64,000 nucleotides of DNA from contig NZ_JAPIVT010000018.1 in the NCBI RefSeq assembly GCF_026239735.1, forward strand, positions 1-64,000. The letters run 5' to 3'. The notes beneath the pieces are model-generated. The model was not told the origin of the DNA, ran no database searches, and saw only the letters and a list, made by a program, of their open reading frames with translations. The DNA comes from Pedobacter sp. MC2016-05 (GTDB lineage: Bacteria > Bacteroidota > Bacteroidia > Sphingobacteriales > Sphingobacteriaceae). The position numbers and the translations under genes were made by a program. Positions 25,638-33,246 of this stretch are shown here, piece by piece; the first letter of the stretch is position 1; each line of letters starts with the position of its first letter.

Positions 25638-26165
25638 ATGAAGAAGATATTCCTTTTATTATCTCTGGCTTTTTCGATTAACACATTTGCGCAGACAAGC
25701 GATGAAGGCTCGTACACAAAAGTTGGCGATACAGCGCCTACTTTTACATTCGAAATCGAAAAAGGCAAAATTGTAGATTTAGCCGATTTTAAGGGTAAAT
25801 TAATTTTAATTAACCTTTTTGCCACCTGGTGCCCACCCTGCAATACCGAGTTGCCACTGGTGCAAAAACAAATTTGGGATAAGCATAAAAACGACAAAAA
25901 CTTTCAATTTTTTGTATTTGGAAGAGAGGAAGGATGGGACAAATTGATACCCTATAAAACGAAACGAGGTTTCACATTTCCTATTCTTCCTGATGTAGAC
26001 AGAAGTATTTTCAGCAAATTCGCAAAACAATCTATCCCTCGAAACATTTTGATTGATCAAAATGGGAAGATCATTTATCAATCTATTGGCTACGAAGAAA
26101 AAGAATTTCAGAGCCTGGTAAAATTGATCGACGATAAATTGAATGCTGCAGCTAACACAAAATAA
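25638..26165 (+). CDS. TlpA-like secreted thiol-disulfide oxidoreductase
   Basis: The 175-residue protein has a signal peptide (MKKIFLLLSLAFSINTFAQ) and a thioredoxin fold with active site WCPPC within FATWCPPCNTELP. The cis-proline region is SIPRNILID. TlpA/ResA-like proteins reduce cysteines in the periplasm, for example in cytochrome c maturation or repair of oxidised proteins. Its partner is unknown. It lies 48 bases after the YkuK gene. A di-heme cytochrome is encoded at 55935-57074, but there is no direct link. Confidence 0.9.
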   Translation: MKKIFLLLSLAFSINTFAQTSDEGSYTKVGDTAPTFTFEIEKGKIVDLADFKGKLILINLFATWCPPCNTELPLVQKQIWDKHKNDKNFQFFVFGREEGWDKLIPYKTKRGFTFPILPDVDRSIFSKFAKQSIPRNILIDQNGKIIYQSIGYEEKEFQSLVKLIDDKLNAAANTK

Positions 26166-26196
26166 CGCTGAATGTGTTTATGTATAAAAATCTGAT

Positions 26197-26664
26197 TTGA
26201 AATTACATAGGACAGAATTCACTCAAAAACTTCCCATTACCATAGAAAAAGCCTGGGATTTTTTCTCTTCGCCGTTAAATCTGGCAGAAATTACTCCAGC
26301 TGATATGACTTTCGATGTTACTTCGCCTAATATGGAGAACACAAAGATGTATCCAGGTTTGATTATCACTTACAAGGTATCGCCGCTTTTGGGAATAAAG
26401 CTCGACTGGGTTACGGAGATTACCCACGTAAAAGACCAGGAATATTTTATAGACGAGCAGCGCTTTGGGCCATTTGCCTTCTGGCATCATCAGCACCATT
26501 TTAAACCAATAGATAGCGGTGTTTTAATGCATGATATTTTGCATTACAGCGTAGGTTGGGGGCCAATCGGTAATGTAGCAAATGCACTTGTGGTGAAGAA
26601 CAAAATCAAGGGTATATTTGATTTTCGTTACCAAAAGGCAGAAGCACTTTTTGGTAAACCATAA
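26197..26664 (+). CDS. SRPBCC-family protein, TTG start
   Basis: The 155-residue protein has the START/Bet v1-like SRPBCC fold, which has a hydrophobic ligand pocket. Recognisable regions are LPITIEKAWDFFSSPLNLAE and the later FGPFAFWHHQHHF. The start is TTG at 26197: an in-frame stop (26185-26187) lies just upstream and no ATG occurs before residue 38, which would cut into the domain. Ligand and role are unknown. Confidence 0.8.
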   Translation: MKLHRTEFTQKLPITIEKAWDFFSSPLNLAEITPADMTFDVTSPNMENTKMYPGLIITYKVSPLLGIKLDWVTEITHVKDQEYFIDEQRFGPFAFWHHQHHFKPIDSGVLMHDILHYSVGWGPIGNVANALVVKNKIKGIFDFRYQKAEALFGKP

Positions 26665-26665
26665 C

Positions 26666-27241
26666 CTACCACTTCTTGGTAGAGATGGTTTTTTCTTTTG
26701 CAGGTACTGGTGCTTTTTTATCTGTAGCCAAATACTTTTTAAACGCCTCACTTAATTTTGCAACTTTTGCATAGGCTCCGGCTTGAACATCTCTCCAAGA
26801 CCCTGCGTTTAATTTATCCGCTTGCTTTTCGAGTGGCGTAGCAACGTTTGTTTTGGCTACGAAATTACCATAGCGATCTCTTTGATAAGGAATGTAGGTA
26901 AAATCAGTTAACCAATAGCGATACTTCCCTTCCTTAACCTGGAAAGAAAAATTATAATTTAGTTCGCCGCTAGGATGACCAACAACTAAAACAGTTTTAT
27001 CGATTATTAATTTTCCTGTAGCTAAAATAGAAGTATCTGTGCGCTCTGTTATTTTTAATGAATTTTTGTTAGCAGAAAAAAAATCTGTTGCCCGATCTAT
27101 CAACACTGCCTTATCAAGGTTTTGAGAATCAACAACTTTATAATAATTAAACTTACCATTTTCATCTTTAGGAAATTGCTTTTCCTGAGCCGAGAGCTCA
27201 ATTGTTAAAAGTAAGAGAAAAATTGCGAGTGTATATTTCAT
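26666..27241 (-). CDS. DUF4468 secreted protein
   Basis: The 191-residue protein has a signal peptide (MKYTLAIFLLLLTIELSAQ) and a DUF4468 domain with a predicted TATA-binding-protein-like fold, recognisable by YYKVVDSQNLDKAVLIDRA and YNFSFQVKEGKYRYWLTDFT. The tail is Lys-rich and low in complexity. The family is common in Bacteroidota and has no assigned function. It ends convergently with the SRPBCC gene one base away and shares no terminator with it. Confidence 0.85.
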   Translation of the reverse strand: MKYTLAIFLLLLTIELSAQEKQFPKDENGKFNYYKVVDSQNLDKAVLIDRATDFFSANKNSLKITERTDTSILATGKLIIDKTVLVVGHPSGELNYNFSFQVKEGKYRYWLTDFTYIPYQRDRYGNFVAKTNVATPLEKQADKLNAGSWRDVQAGAYAKVAKLSEAFKKYLATDKKAPVPAKEKTISTKKW

Positions 27242-27275
27242 ATTAATGGTGTTAATCGGAACTTAAGGTAAAAAA

Positions 27276-27305
27276 AAGCCGCCAGTTTAGATGGACTGGC
27301 GGCTT
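27276..27305 (-). terminator. Terminator of the amt-porin transcript
   Basis: AAGCCGCCAGT/ACTGGCGGCTT (27276-27286 with 27295-27305) is a perfect 11-pair stem. On the minus strand it is followed by seven or more T. It lies just after the porin gene. Confidence 0.9.
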
Positions 27306-27323
27306 GGTAAATATTGATTGCCT

Positions 27324-28340
27324 TTAGAAAGCGTAAACTGCTGCTAATGAAAACTGCCCGGCATTTGGAGCAGCCATTCCATTTTCCTTTGCAAATGGTT
27401 TAGTTCCGCTATGATCTAATCTAACCTCGGGAATGAAAGTTAAGCCTCCAGATTTTATGTTGGCTGTTAGCGTAACTGAAGTATACTTGTCACCCTCAAT
27501 ACCACTTACATTTTTGTATTTAAAATACTCACCTCTTAAACCCAATGCAACTGCATCTGTAAATGCATATTGAGGATATAGTGCTGCACCAGCATAGCCG
27601 CCAGCATCATCATTGATATCATAGTTGGCTGCGTTTAAACCCAACTTGAACTTATCTGTAATTTGATAAGCAGTAGTTAAATCAGCAATTGTTCCATAAC
27701 CACCACCACCAGCACCAGATAATACGTTCAAATATGCAGTCCAGCCCTCAACAGGCGAAACCATTAACTGACCACCAATACTTGATACGCCACGAGTTGC
27801 CGTATAAACATTCCAATCGTTGAATAAACCAGCCATTAAACTTACTTTATCAGAGAATTTATAGGTTGCTTTAATTCCCGCATTTTGGAAAGGGCCATTG
27901 GTGAATAAGTACGAAGTAGAATAGTTAAAATTTCCTACCGGAGATATTACTTCATAACCAATAAATGTTCCCATGTAACCTGCCGTCATAGAAAACTGAT
28001 CTGTAAAATCGTAGTTTACGTATAAGTTTTGGATATGGAAAGATGATCCATCATCAGAAGCATCTAAAATTGATTGGGTTTGGCCTCTTGGTCCGAATGA
28101 AAGTTCACCTACGAATGATGCTTTTCCGGTTTTTTTCTTCAAAACCAAATCAATCATCCCTAATGATACTGAATTATGATCTGATGCAAATGAAGTTCCG
28201 ATATTGGTTTGTTTAGCAAAATCGTACTTAAAATAGGTATCAACCGAGCCCGAAATTTCGAGTGGAGATGTTGGCGTTTCTTGAGCGAGGGCGCAGCTAG
28301 CGCTGGCCATTGCGAAAATAGCAGTTAAAAATTTCTTCAT
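27324..28340 (-). CDS. Outer-membrane beta-barrel porin paired with amt
   Basis: The 338-residue protein has a signal peptide (MKKFLTAIFAMASASCALAQ) and a pattern of alternating aromatic and small residues consistent with an outer-membrane barrel of about 12-16 strands, ending in a C-terminal aromatic residue (AAVYAF). It resembles the OmpL-like/putative porin group of Bacteroidota. The gene follows the ammonium transporter gene by 37 bases and ends at a strong terminator, so the pair is probably one transcript. It might admit ammonium or another small nitrogen source across the outer membrane; that is inference. Confidence 0.82.
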   Translation of the reverse strand: MKKFLTAIFAMASASCALAQETPTSPLEISGSVDTYFKYDFAKQTNIGTSFASDHNSVSLGMIDLVLKKKTGKASFVGELSFGPRGQTQSILDASDDGSSFHIQNLYVNYDFTDQFSMTAGYMGTFIGYEVISPVGNFNYSTSYLFTNGPFQNAGIKATYKFSDKVSLMAGLFNDWNVYTATRGVSSIGGQLMVSPVEGWTAYLNVLSGAGGGGYGTIADLTTAYQITDKFKLGLNAANYDINDDAGGYAGAALYPQYAFTDAVALGLRGEYFKYKNVSGIEGDKYTSVTLTANIKSGGLTFIPEVRLDHSGTKPFAKENGMAAPNAGQFSLAAVYAF

Positions 28341-28377
28341 GTTTGAGCTTTATTTGGGTTTAGATATTAATAGAAGG

Positions 28378-29766
28378 TTAGGCTATTGGTTCTGTTAAAG
28401 GGCTATTTTTTTCAATGTAGATAGCTCTCTCTTCCACTAACAATGTACCTTGAGAATACTTTTCATTATGTTGCGATTCATCAAGTCCCATTTCTTCTTC
28501 CTCTTCTGATACACGAATTGGTTGGATTAAGTTGATAAATTTAAAGATGATGAAAGACACCACAAAACTGAAGATGATTACGATTACAGCACCTTTAATC
28601 TGAGTAAAGAAAAACTCAGTACCGCCATACAATAAACCATCAGCACCAATGCTGTTTACCGTTTTTGTTGCGAAAACACCTGTTAAAATCATCCCAACAA
28701 TACCACCAACACCGTGGCAAGGAAATACATCCAAAGTATCATCTAAGCTTGTTTTTTGTTTCCATGAAACAACCAGGTTAGAGATTACTGACGCGATAAC
28801 ACCAATAAAGATACTTGAAGGAATACTTACAAAACCAGCACCTGGAGTAATGGCTACTAAACCAACTACTGCGCCAATACAGAAACCTAGAACGGATGGT
28901 TTTTTGCCTCTCGCTACATCAAAGAACATCCATGATAAACCTGCCGCACCTGCCGCAGTATTTGTGGTTAAGAAAGCTGAAACTGCTAAAGAGTTTGCTC
29001 CTAAAGCCGAACCTGCGTTAAAGCCGAACCAACCGAACCAAAGTAAACCTGTACCAATTAATACGTAAGGAATATTTGCAGGCGGAACTTCTTTATGCTC
29101 TAAGTGAGATTTTCTACGTTTTAATACCAATGCCCCCGCTAAAGCTGCCATACCAGCTGAAATGTGAACAACTGTACCACCGGCAAAATCGAGAACACCC
29201 ATTTTTAATAAGAATCCTTCTGGCGACCATGTCCAGTGTGCCAATGGCGAGTAAACGAAAATGGCAAACAATACAATAAACAAAATGTAAGAGGTAAATT
29301 TGATACGTTCAGCTACAGCACCAACAACCAAACCTGGAGTGATGATGGCGAACATAAGTTGGAACACAGCGAAAAGCGATAAAGGAATAGTACCCCAAGC
29401 TGGTCCAGAGTTTACACCTTGAAAGAACAAATAAGTTGAAGGATTTCCAATAAATCCACCTATTGATTCTCCAAACGCTAGACTGAAACCTACAACTGTC
29501 CAAAGAACAGTAATAACCCCCGCAGCAACTACACTTTTAATCATAGTTGATAGTACATTTTTACGGTGAACCATACCACCATAGAAAAATGCAAGACCAG
29601 GAGTCATTAAAAACACCAAAGCTGCCGAAATTAAAACGAAGGCAATATCAGGTGCACTGTATTTTCCATCGTCAAAATTTGGAAGTAAAGGAATAAATAG
29701 TGCCGCAATTGCCACAATCATTAAGACTGCGAAGGGCGCATACTGTTTGAGGGAAAATTTACTCAT
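28378..29766 (-). CDS. amt: Ammonium transporter Amt
   Basis: The 462-residue inner-membrane channel admits ammonium. It has the signatures FFYGGMVHRKNVLSTM and DFAGGTVVHISAGMAALAGA, with the two pore histidines in TVVHISAG and FPCHGVGG. About eleven membrane helices are predicted. The C-terminal tail is extended and acidic (SEEEEEMGLDESQHNEKYS). No glnK/PII gene is visible beside it, unlike the classical amtB-glnK pair. The gene after it encodes a porin. Expression under nitrogen limitation is likely but no sigma-54-type promoter was seen. Confidence 0.94.
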   Translation of the reverse strand: MSKFSLKQYAPFAVLMIVAIAALFIPLLPNFDDGKYSAPDIAFVLISAALVFLMTPGLAFFYGGMVHRKNVLSTMIKSVVAAGVITVLWTVVGFSLAFGESIGGFIGNPSTYLFFQGVNSGPAWGTIPLSLFAVFQLMFAIITPGLVVGAVAERIKFTSYILFIVLFAIFVYSPLAHWTWSPEGFLLKMGVLDFAGGTVVHISAGMAALAGALVLKRRKSHLEHKEVPPANIPYVLIGTGLLWFGWFGFNAGSALGANSLAVSAFLTTNTAAGAAGLSWMFFDVARGKKPSVLGFCIGAVVGLVAITPGAGFVSIPSSIFIGVIASVISNLVVSWKQKTSLDDTLDVFPCHGVGGIVGMILTGVFATKTVNSIGADGLLYGGTEFFFTQIKGAVIVIIFSFVVSFIIFKFINLIQPIRVSEEEEEMGLDESQHNEKYSQGTLLVEERAIYIEKNSPLTEPIA

Positions 29767-30057
29767 GTTTTTTAGTTTAATTTGTTTGTTTTAATAAATC
29801 TCTTAATAATTCAATAATTATTTCTATAAAAATACGACATATTGTAATTTTTACATCATTTAATTAAATAATTATAACAAAAACAACAAATTTTTATAAA
29901 ACACAGCAAAAAACAACGCTAAAAATGAAACGATAACAAAAAACGATACCTTTTATAGGCGCATTTTAACAAAAACAAAATCGGATATTTTGAAAGAATA
30001 ACAAGTTTTTATCAATTTTTTGAAGAATATTATCACATTAAAGCCGTAAAAACAAAA
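29767..30057. other. AT-rich upstream region of amt
   Basis: No gene is apparent. The stretch is strongly AT-rich with many A and T runs, as expected of the promoter and leader of amt. I could not fix a -7 box. Confidence 0.5.
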
Positions 30058-30085
30058 AAAATCCTACGATAATTCGCAGGATTTA
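30058..30085 (-). terminator. Terminator of the YhcC-type gene
   Basis: AAATCCTACGA pairs with TCGCAGGATTT (one G-U pair) around a four-base loop. On the minus strand it is followed by a T run. It lies 27 bases past the stop at 30113. Confidence 0.75.
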
Positions 30086-30112
30086 ATAAAAAAGCTAATA
30101 AAAGGTAAATAA

Positions 30113-31060
30113 TTAACCTAAATAAAGAGAACCCTGAACAACCTCTCTTTTTTCTAGCGCTTTATCTATATATGTTTGAATTGCCGATTTATTTAACCCC
30201 CAATTTGGCGCAATTAGCAAATCCCAATCGGAAATTCCAAATAAACGCTGAATTACAATATCTGGCCGTAGCATCGGAATAAGTTCGCAGAGCAAATCTG
30301 TATATTCTTCTAGGGTAAAAAGCTTAAAGGGTTCTTTTTTATATTTCGCACCCATTATAGAACCCTCCACAATATGAAGGTGGTGAAATTTAACAAACTT
30401 AATTTGAGGGAAACGATTGATTTCATGAATATAGCCATGCATCATTTCCTTAGTTTCCCAGGGGAAACCAAAGATGGTGTGCACACAAAGCTCAAGTTTA
30501 CTATTTTCCAGGAGCTTAACTGCGGCTACAAATTCTCCATGACTGCAGCCTCTGTTAATCTGTTCTAAAGTTTCATCATAAATGGATTCCATTCCCATTT
30601 CCAAATCAACGTCGAAACGATCGGCGTAACTTTCCAGCAAAGCCACTTTTTCTGCGTCAATACAATCGGGACGAGTGCCTACCGAAAAACCAACAATATC
30701 TTCTGTATTTACTGAAAGTGCTTCATCATACATCATCTTTAAATAATGTGTTGGCGCATAGGTATTGGTGTTCGGCTGGAAGTAAACGATAAACTTATCG
30801 GCTTTGTAACTGGTTCTAGCACGCTTAATTCCCTCCTCCAATTGCTCCCTAATGGTAGGCATCTTGCGTGACGGCTCGGGCGTAAAAGAATCTACATTGC
30901 AATAAGTACAGCCACCAAAACCTTTACTACCATCTCTGTTAGGGCAGGTAAAACCACCATCTACGATTACTTTAAATACACGCTGGCCGTTATATTTTTC
31001 ACGTAGATGTGTGCCATAATTTTTATATCCTTTTATACCTAAATCAACCTGTGTTCCCAT
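30113..31060 (-). CDS. YhcC-type (TIGR01212) radical SAM protein
   Basis: This 315-residue radical SAM protein carries the cluster motif of the family within CPNRDGSKGFGGCTYCN, where the Cys spacing is wider than the usual CxxxCxxC. Further motifs are VYFQPNTNTYAP and VGFSVGTRPDCI. The substrate of this family is unsettled. The start at 31060 (MGTQVDLGIKGYKNYG) was preferred over the longer frame from 31078 because MCIFAT is not conserved. It stands alone on the minus strand. Confidence 0.85.
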   Translation of the reverse strand: MGTQVDLGIKGYKNYGTHLREKYNGQRVFKVIVDGGFTCPNRDGSKGFGGCTYCNVDSFTPEPSRKMPTIREQLEEGIKRARTSYKADKFIVYFQPNTNTYAPTHYLKMMYDEALSVNTEDIVGFSVGTRPDCIDAEKVALLESYADRFDVDLEMGMESIYDETLEQINRGCSHGEFVAAVKLLENSKLELCVHTIFGFPWETKEMMHGYIHEINRFPQIKFVKFHHLHIVEGSIMGAKYKKEPFKLFTLEEYTDLLCELIPMLRPDIVIQRLFGISDWDLLIAPNWGLNKSAIQTYIDKALEKREVVQGSLYLG

Positions 31061-31078
31061 CGTCGCAAAAATACACAA

Positions 31079-31494
31079 ATAGATTTATAGTATAAGTTTT
31101 TAGCTTTTAAGTTTACATATCGATCATAAATATTAAAAATCAAAACAGTATTCCATTTGAATGGGGGATTTCCCGTCTGGCTACCGTGGCAAGCAATCAT
31201 TAAAAGTAAAATGGATTTTTATGCCGTCTGGTTCACGGATTTAGTTTCATGCAATTGTTGAAATTGATTAAACCCGACTGTTGCGGAAATCCTTTTTATA
31301 AACCTTATAGGTTTCGGCGTAGCCGTTTGAAAACCTATAAGGTTTAAATAAAAAGATTGGAGTGAAGGCGGGACCTCGGAAACCGATGGACACAGAAACC
31401 TGCTTTCGAATAAAAAAATAGCTTACAGACATTATTCTACAAAAAGGAGCAAATAAATCTGCTCCCTTACAATGTTAACTTTTTAATATCAACT
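31079..31494. other. Intergenic gap with a nested palindrome
   Basis: No gene was identified. The stretch contains a conspicuous pair of 15-bp near-palindromes (see 31300-31345) and short imperfect repeats such as GTCTGG near 31175 and 31229. It looks like extragenic repeat DNA. Confidence 0.5.
31300..31345. repeat. Extragenic hairpin repeat (AAACCTTATAGGTTT pair)
   Basis: AAACCTTATAGGTTT (31300-31314) and AAACCTATAAGGTTT (31331-31345) are exact reverse complements. Each is also close to self-complementary. The 16-base loop contains CGGC-GTA-GCCG, a further small hairpin. A nested structure like this resembles REP-type extragenic repeats of Bacteroidota. No associated transposase is visible in the window. 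Confidence 0.7.
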
Positions 31495-32940
31495 TTAAAC
31501 TGAACCTTCTTTTGTTCTATTGATAAAGAAATATACCGGAACACCAAGTAAAACAATGATAAGCCCAGGCCAGGTATATTGTTGTTTATATATCAAAAGC
31601 AAGATGCAAAATGCAGCACCAATTAATAAGTAAACAATTGGCGTTATTGGATATAACCAAGTTTTATATGGCCTTTCTAAATGGGGTTGCTTCAATCTTA
31701 AATATATAACGCCAAAAACGGTGATCATATAAAATAGCACGATAACAAAAGAAATCATATCTAATAAGTTGCCGTATTGGCCGCTCAAACATAAAACCGA
31801 GGCCCATATTCCTTGCATCCAAAGTGATTTTTCAGGCACTCCGTTTTTATTGTTTTCAAGAGCAGCTTTAAAAAACATTCCGTCTTGTGCCATGGTTTGA
31901 AAAACCCTTGCTCCTGCCAGCACGATACCATTTACACAGCCGAATGTAGAAACCATTACCAGAACAGCCATTACAATTGTTCCGATCCCACTTCCGAAAA
32001 TTTGTTCGGATGCAGCAACAGCAACCCGATCATTAGCAGCAAATGCAATACTATCTCTACCTAAGGTATTCAGATAAATAAAGTTAACCAATAGATAAAG
32101 AATCATTACTGCCGAAGTGCCCAAAACCATTGATCGGACTACATTTTTCTTTGGATTTTCAATTTCTCCCGAAACGAAGGTTACGTTTTCCCATGCTACA
32201 CTTGAAAATACAGAGCCCACCATTGCAGCGGCGATGCCACCCATAATAGTCATTCCGGAAATAGATTCCCAGCCCGATTTGGTCAAATTGCCAGCCGAAT
32301 CTGTTTTAAGATTATTAAAAGCATCCCAACCGAAGCTCATGTTTTCAGACCAGAAGTTGCTCTTCACCAACAGAAAGCCTAAGATAATTAAGCCGATTAA
32401 AGCCACTATTTTAGATCCTGTAAAGATGTTTTGCAATATTTTGCCGCTTTCTACACCTTTTGTATTGATATAAGTAAGCAATAAAATCACACCAATGGCT
32501 AAAATCTGTATCCAGGTAATTTTATATCCACCACTTTGAAAAATCGGAGCGGCATCATTTAAAGCGGGTATTAAATAGGCGGTAAATTTTCCGAAGGCTA
32601 CCGCAACAGCTGCAATGGTACCCGTTTGGATTACTGTAAAAAGTCCCCAGCCGTAAAGGAAGCCCATCATTTTACCAAAAATTTCTTTGAGATAAGTGTA
32701 TTGACCTCCTGCTTTTGGAAACATTGCCGATAACTCCCCATAACTAATTGCAGCAGCAACCGTCATTACCCCGGTAATTACCCAAACCACAATTAACCAA
32801 TAGCCAGAGCCGAGGTTTCTCATGATATCGGCACTGACAATGAAGATTCCGCTACCAATCATTGATCCCATTACCAACATCGCAGCATCAAAAAGACCTA
32901 ATTTCCTTTTCGTAGATCCCTTTTCCTGAAGATTTTCCAT
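31495..32940 (-). CDS. APC-superfamily amino acid permease
   Basis: The 481-residue protein has about twelve membrane segments and APC-family motifs, including GLFDAAMLVMGSMIGSGIFI at the start, with the first unwound helix at GSGIFI. Homology is to the LAT-type amino acid/polyamine/organocation branch. It is a secondary transporter in the inner membrane. The substrate is not deducible. It is transcribed away from hppA, with a 306-bp gap between them. Confidence 0.88.
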   Translation of the reverse strand: MENLQEKGSTKRKLGLFDAAMLVMGSMIGSGIFIVSADIMRNLGSGYWLIVVWVITGVMTVAAAISYGELSAMFPKAGGQYTYLKEIFGKMMGFLYGWGLFTVIQTGTIAAVAVAFGKFTAYLIPALNDAAPIFQSGGYKITWIQILAIGVILLLTYINTKGVESGKILQNIFTGSKIVALIGLIILGFLLVKSNFWSENMSFGWDAFNNLKTDSAGNLTKSGWESISGMTIMGGIAAAMVGSVFSSVAWENVTFVSGEIENPKKNVVRSMVLGTSAVMILYLLVNFIYLNTLGRDSIAFAANDRVAVAASEQIFGSGIGTIVMAVLVMVSTFGCVNGIVLAGARVFQTMAQDGMFFKAALENNKNGVPEKSLWMQGIWASVLCLSGQYGNLLDMISFVIVLFYMITVFGVIYLRLKQPHLERPYKTWLYPITPIVYLLIGAAFCILLLIYKQQYTWPGLIIVLLGVPVYFFINRTKEGSV

Positions 32941-33246
32941 TTTAAATTTTTAGTTTGGTTTTTAGTTGTAGTTAGCGGCTAATTTATTTATAAAAATACA
33001 TAAAGCAACTTCTTGCTTTGTATTATTTTGATGAAGATGAAATGCCTGAATGACATTTAGCATTAAGAATGTGTTGAAAATTCCGCACTTCAGTCATTCC
33101 TTCATTCTCTATTATTTTATTTAACCACAAGGAAATAAAATTATTATATTGCTAACTAATAACCAAAATGCTAAAATCAATGTTCTTTACTGATGAGGGT
33201 GATTTTATGAACTTGATATCAACAAACCAATAACCAAATATTAACT
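32941..33246. other. Divergent intergenic region, permease/hppA
   Basis: This region must hold promoters for two divergent genes. It contains an imperfect hairpin, AATACATAAAGCAA with TTGCTTTGTATT (32995-33008 with 33013-33024, one bulged T), of unknown role. No coding frame was found. Confidence 0.5.

Noticed and set aside
28649..29068. A 139-residue plus-strand frame opposite amt
   Set aside because: It is antisense to a firm ammonium transporter gene, Pro/Thr/Lys-rich from codon bias on the other strand, with no recognisable domain.
29767..30057. A sigma-54 promoter for amt
   Set aside because: I looked for a GG-N10-GC type pair and saw none; the region is AT-rich without the expected spacing.
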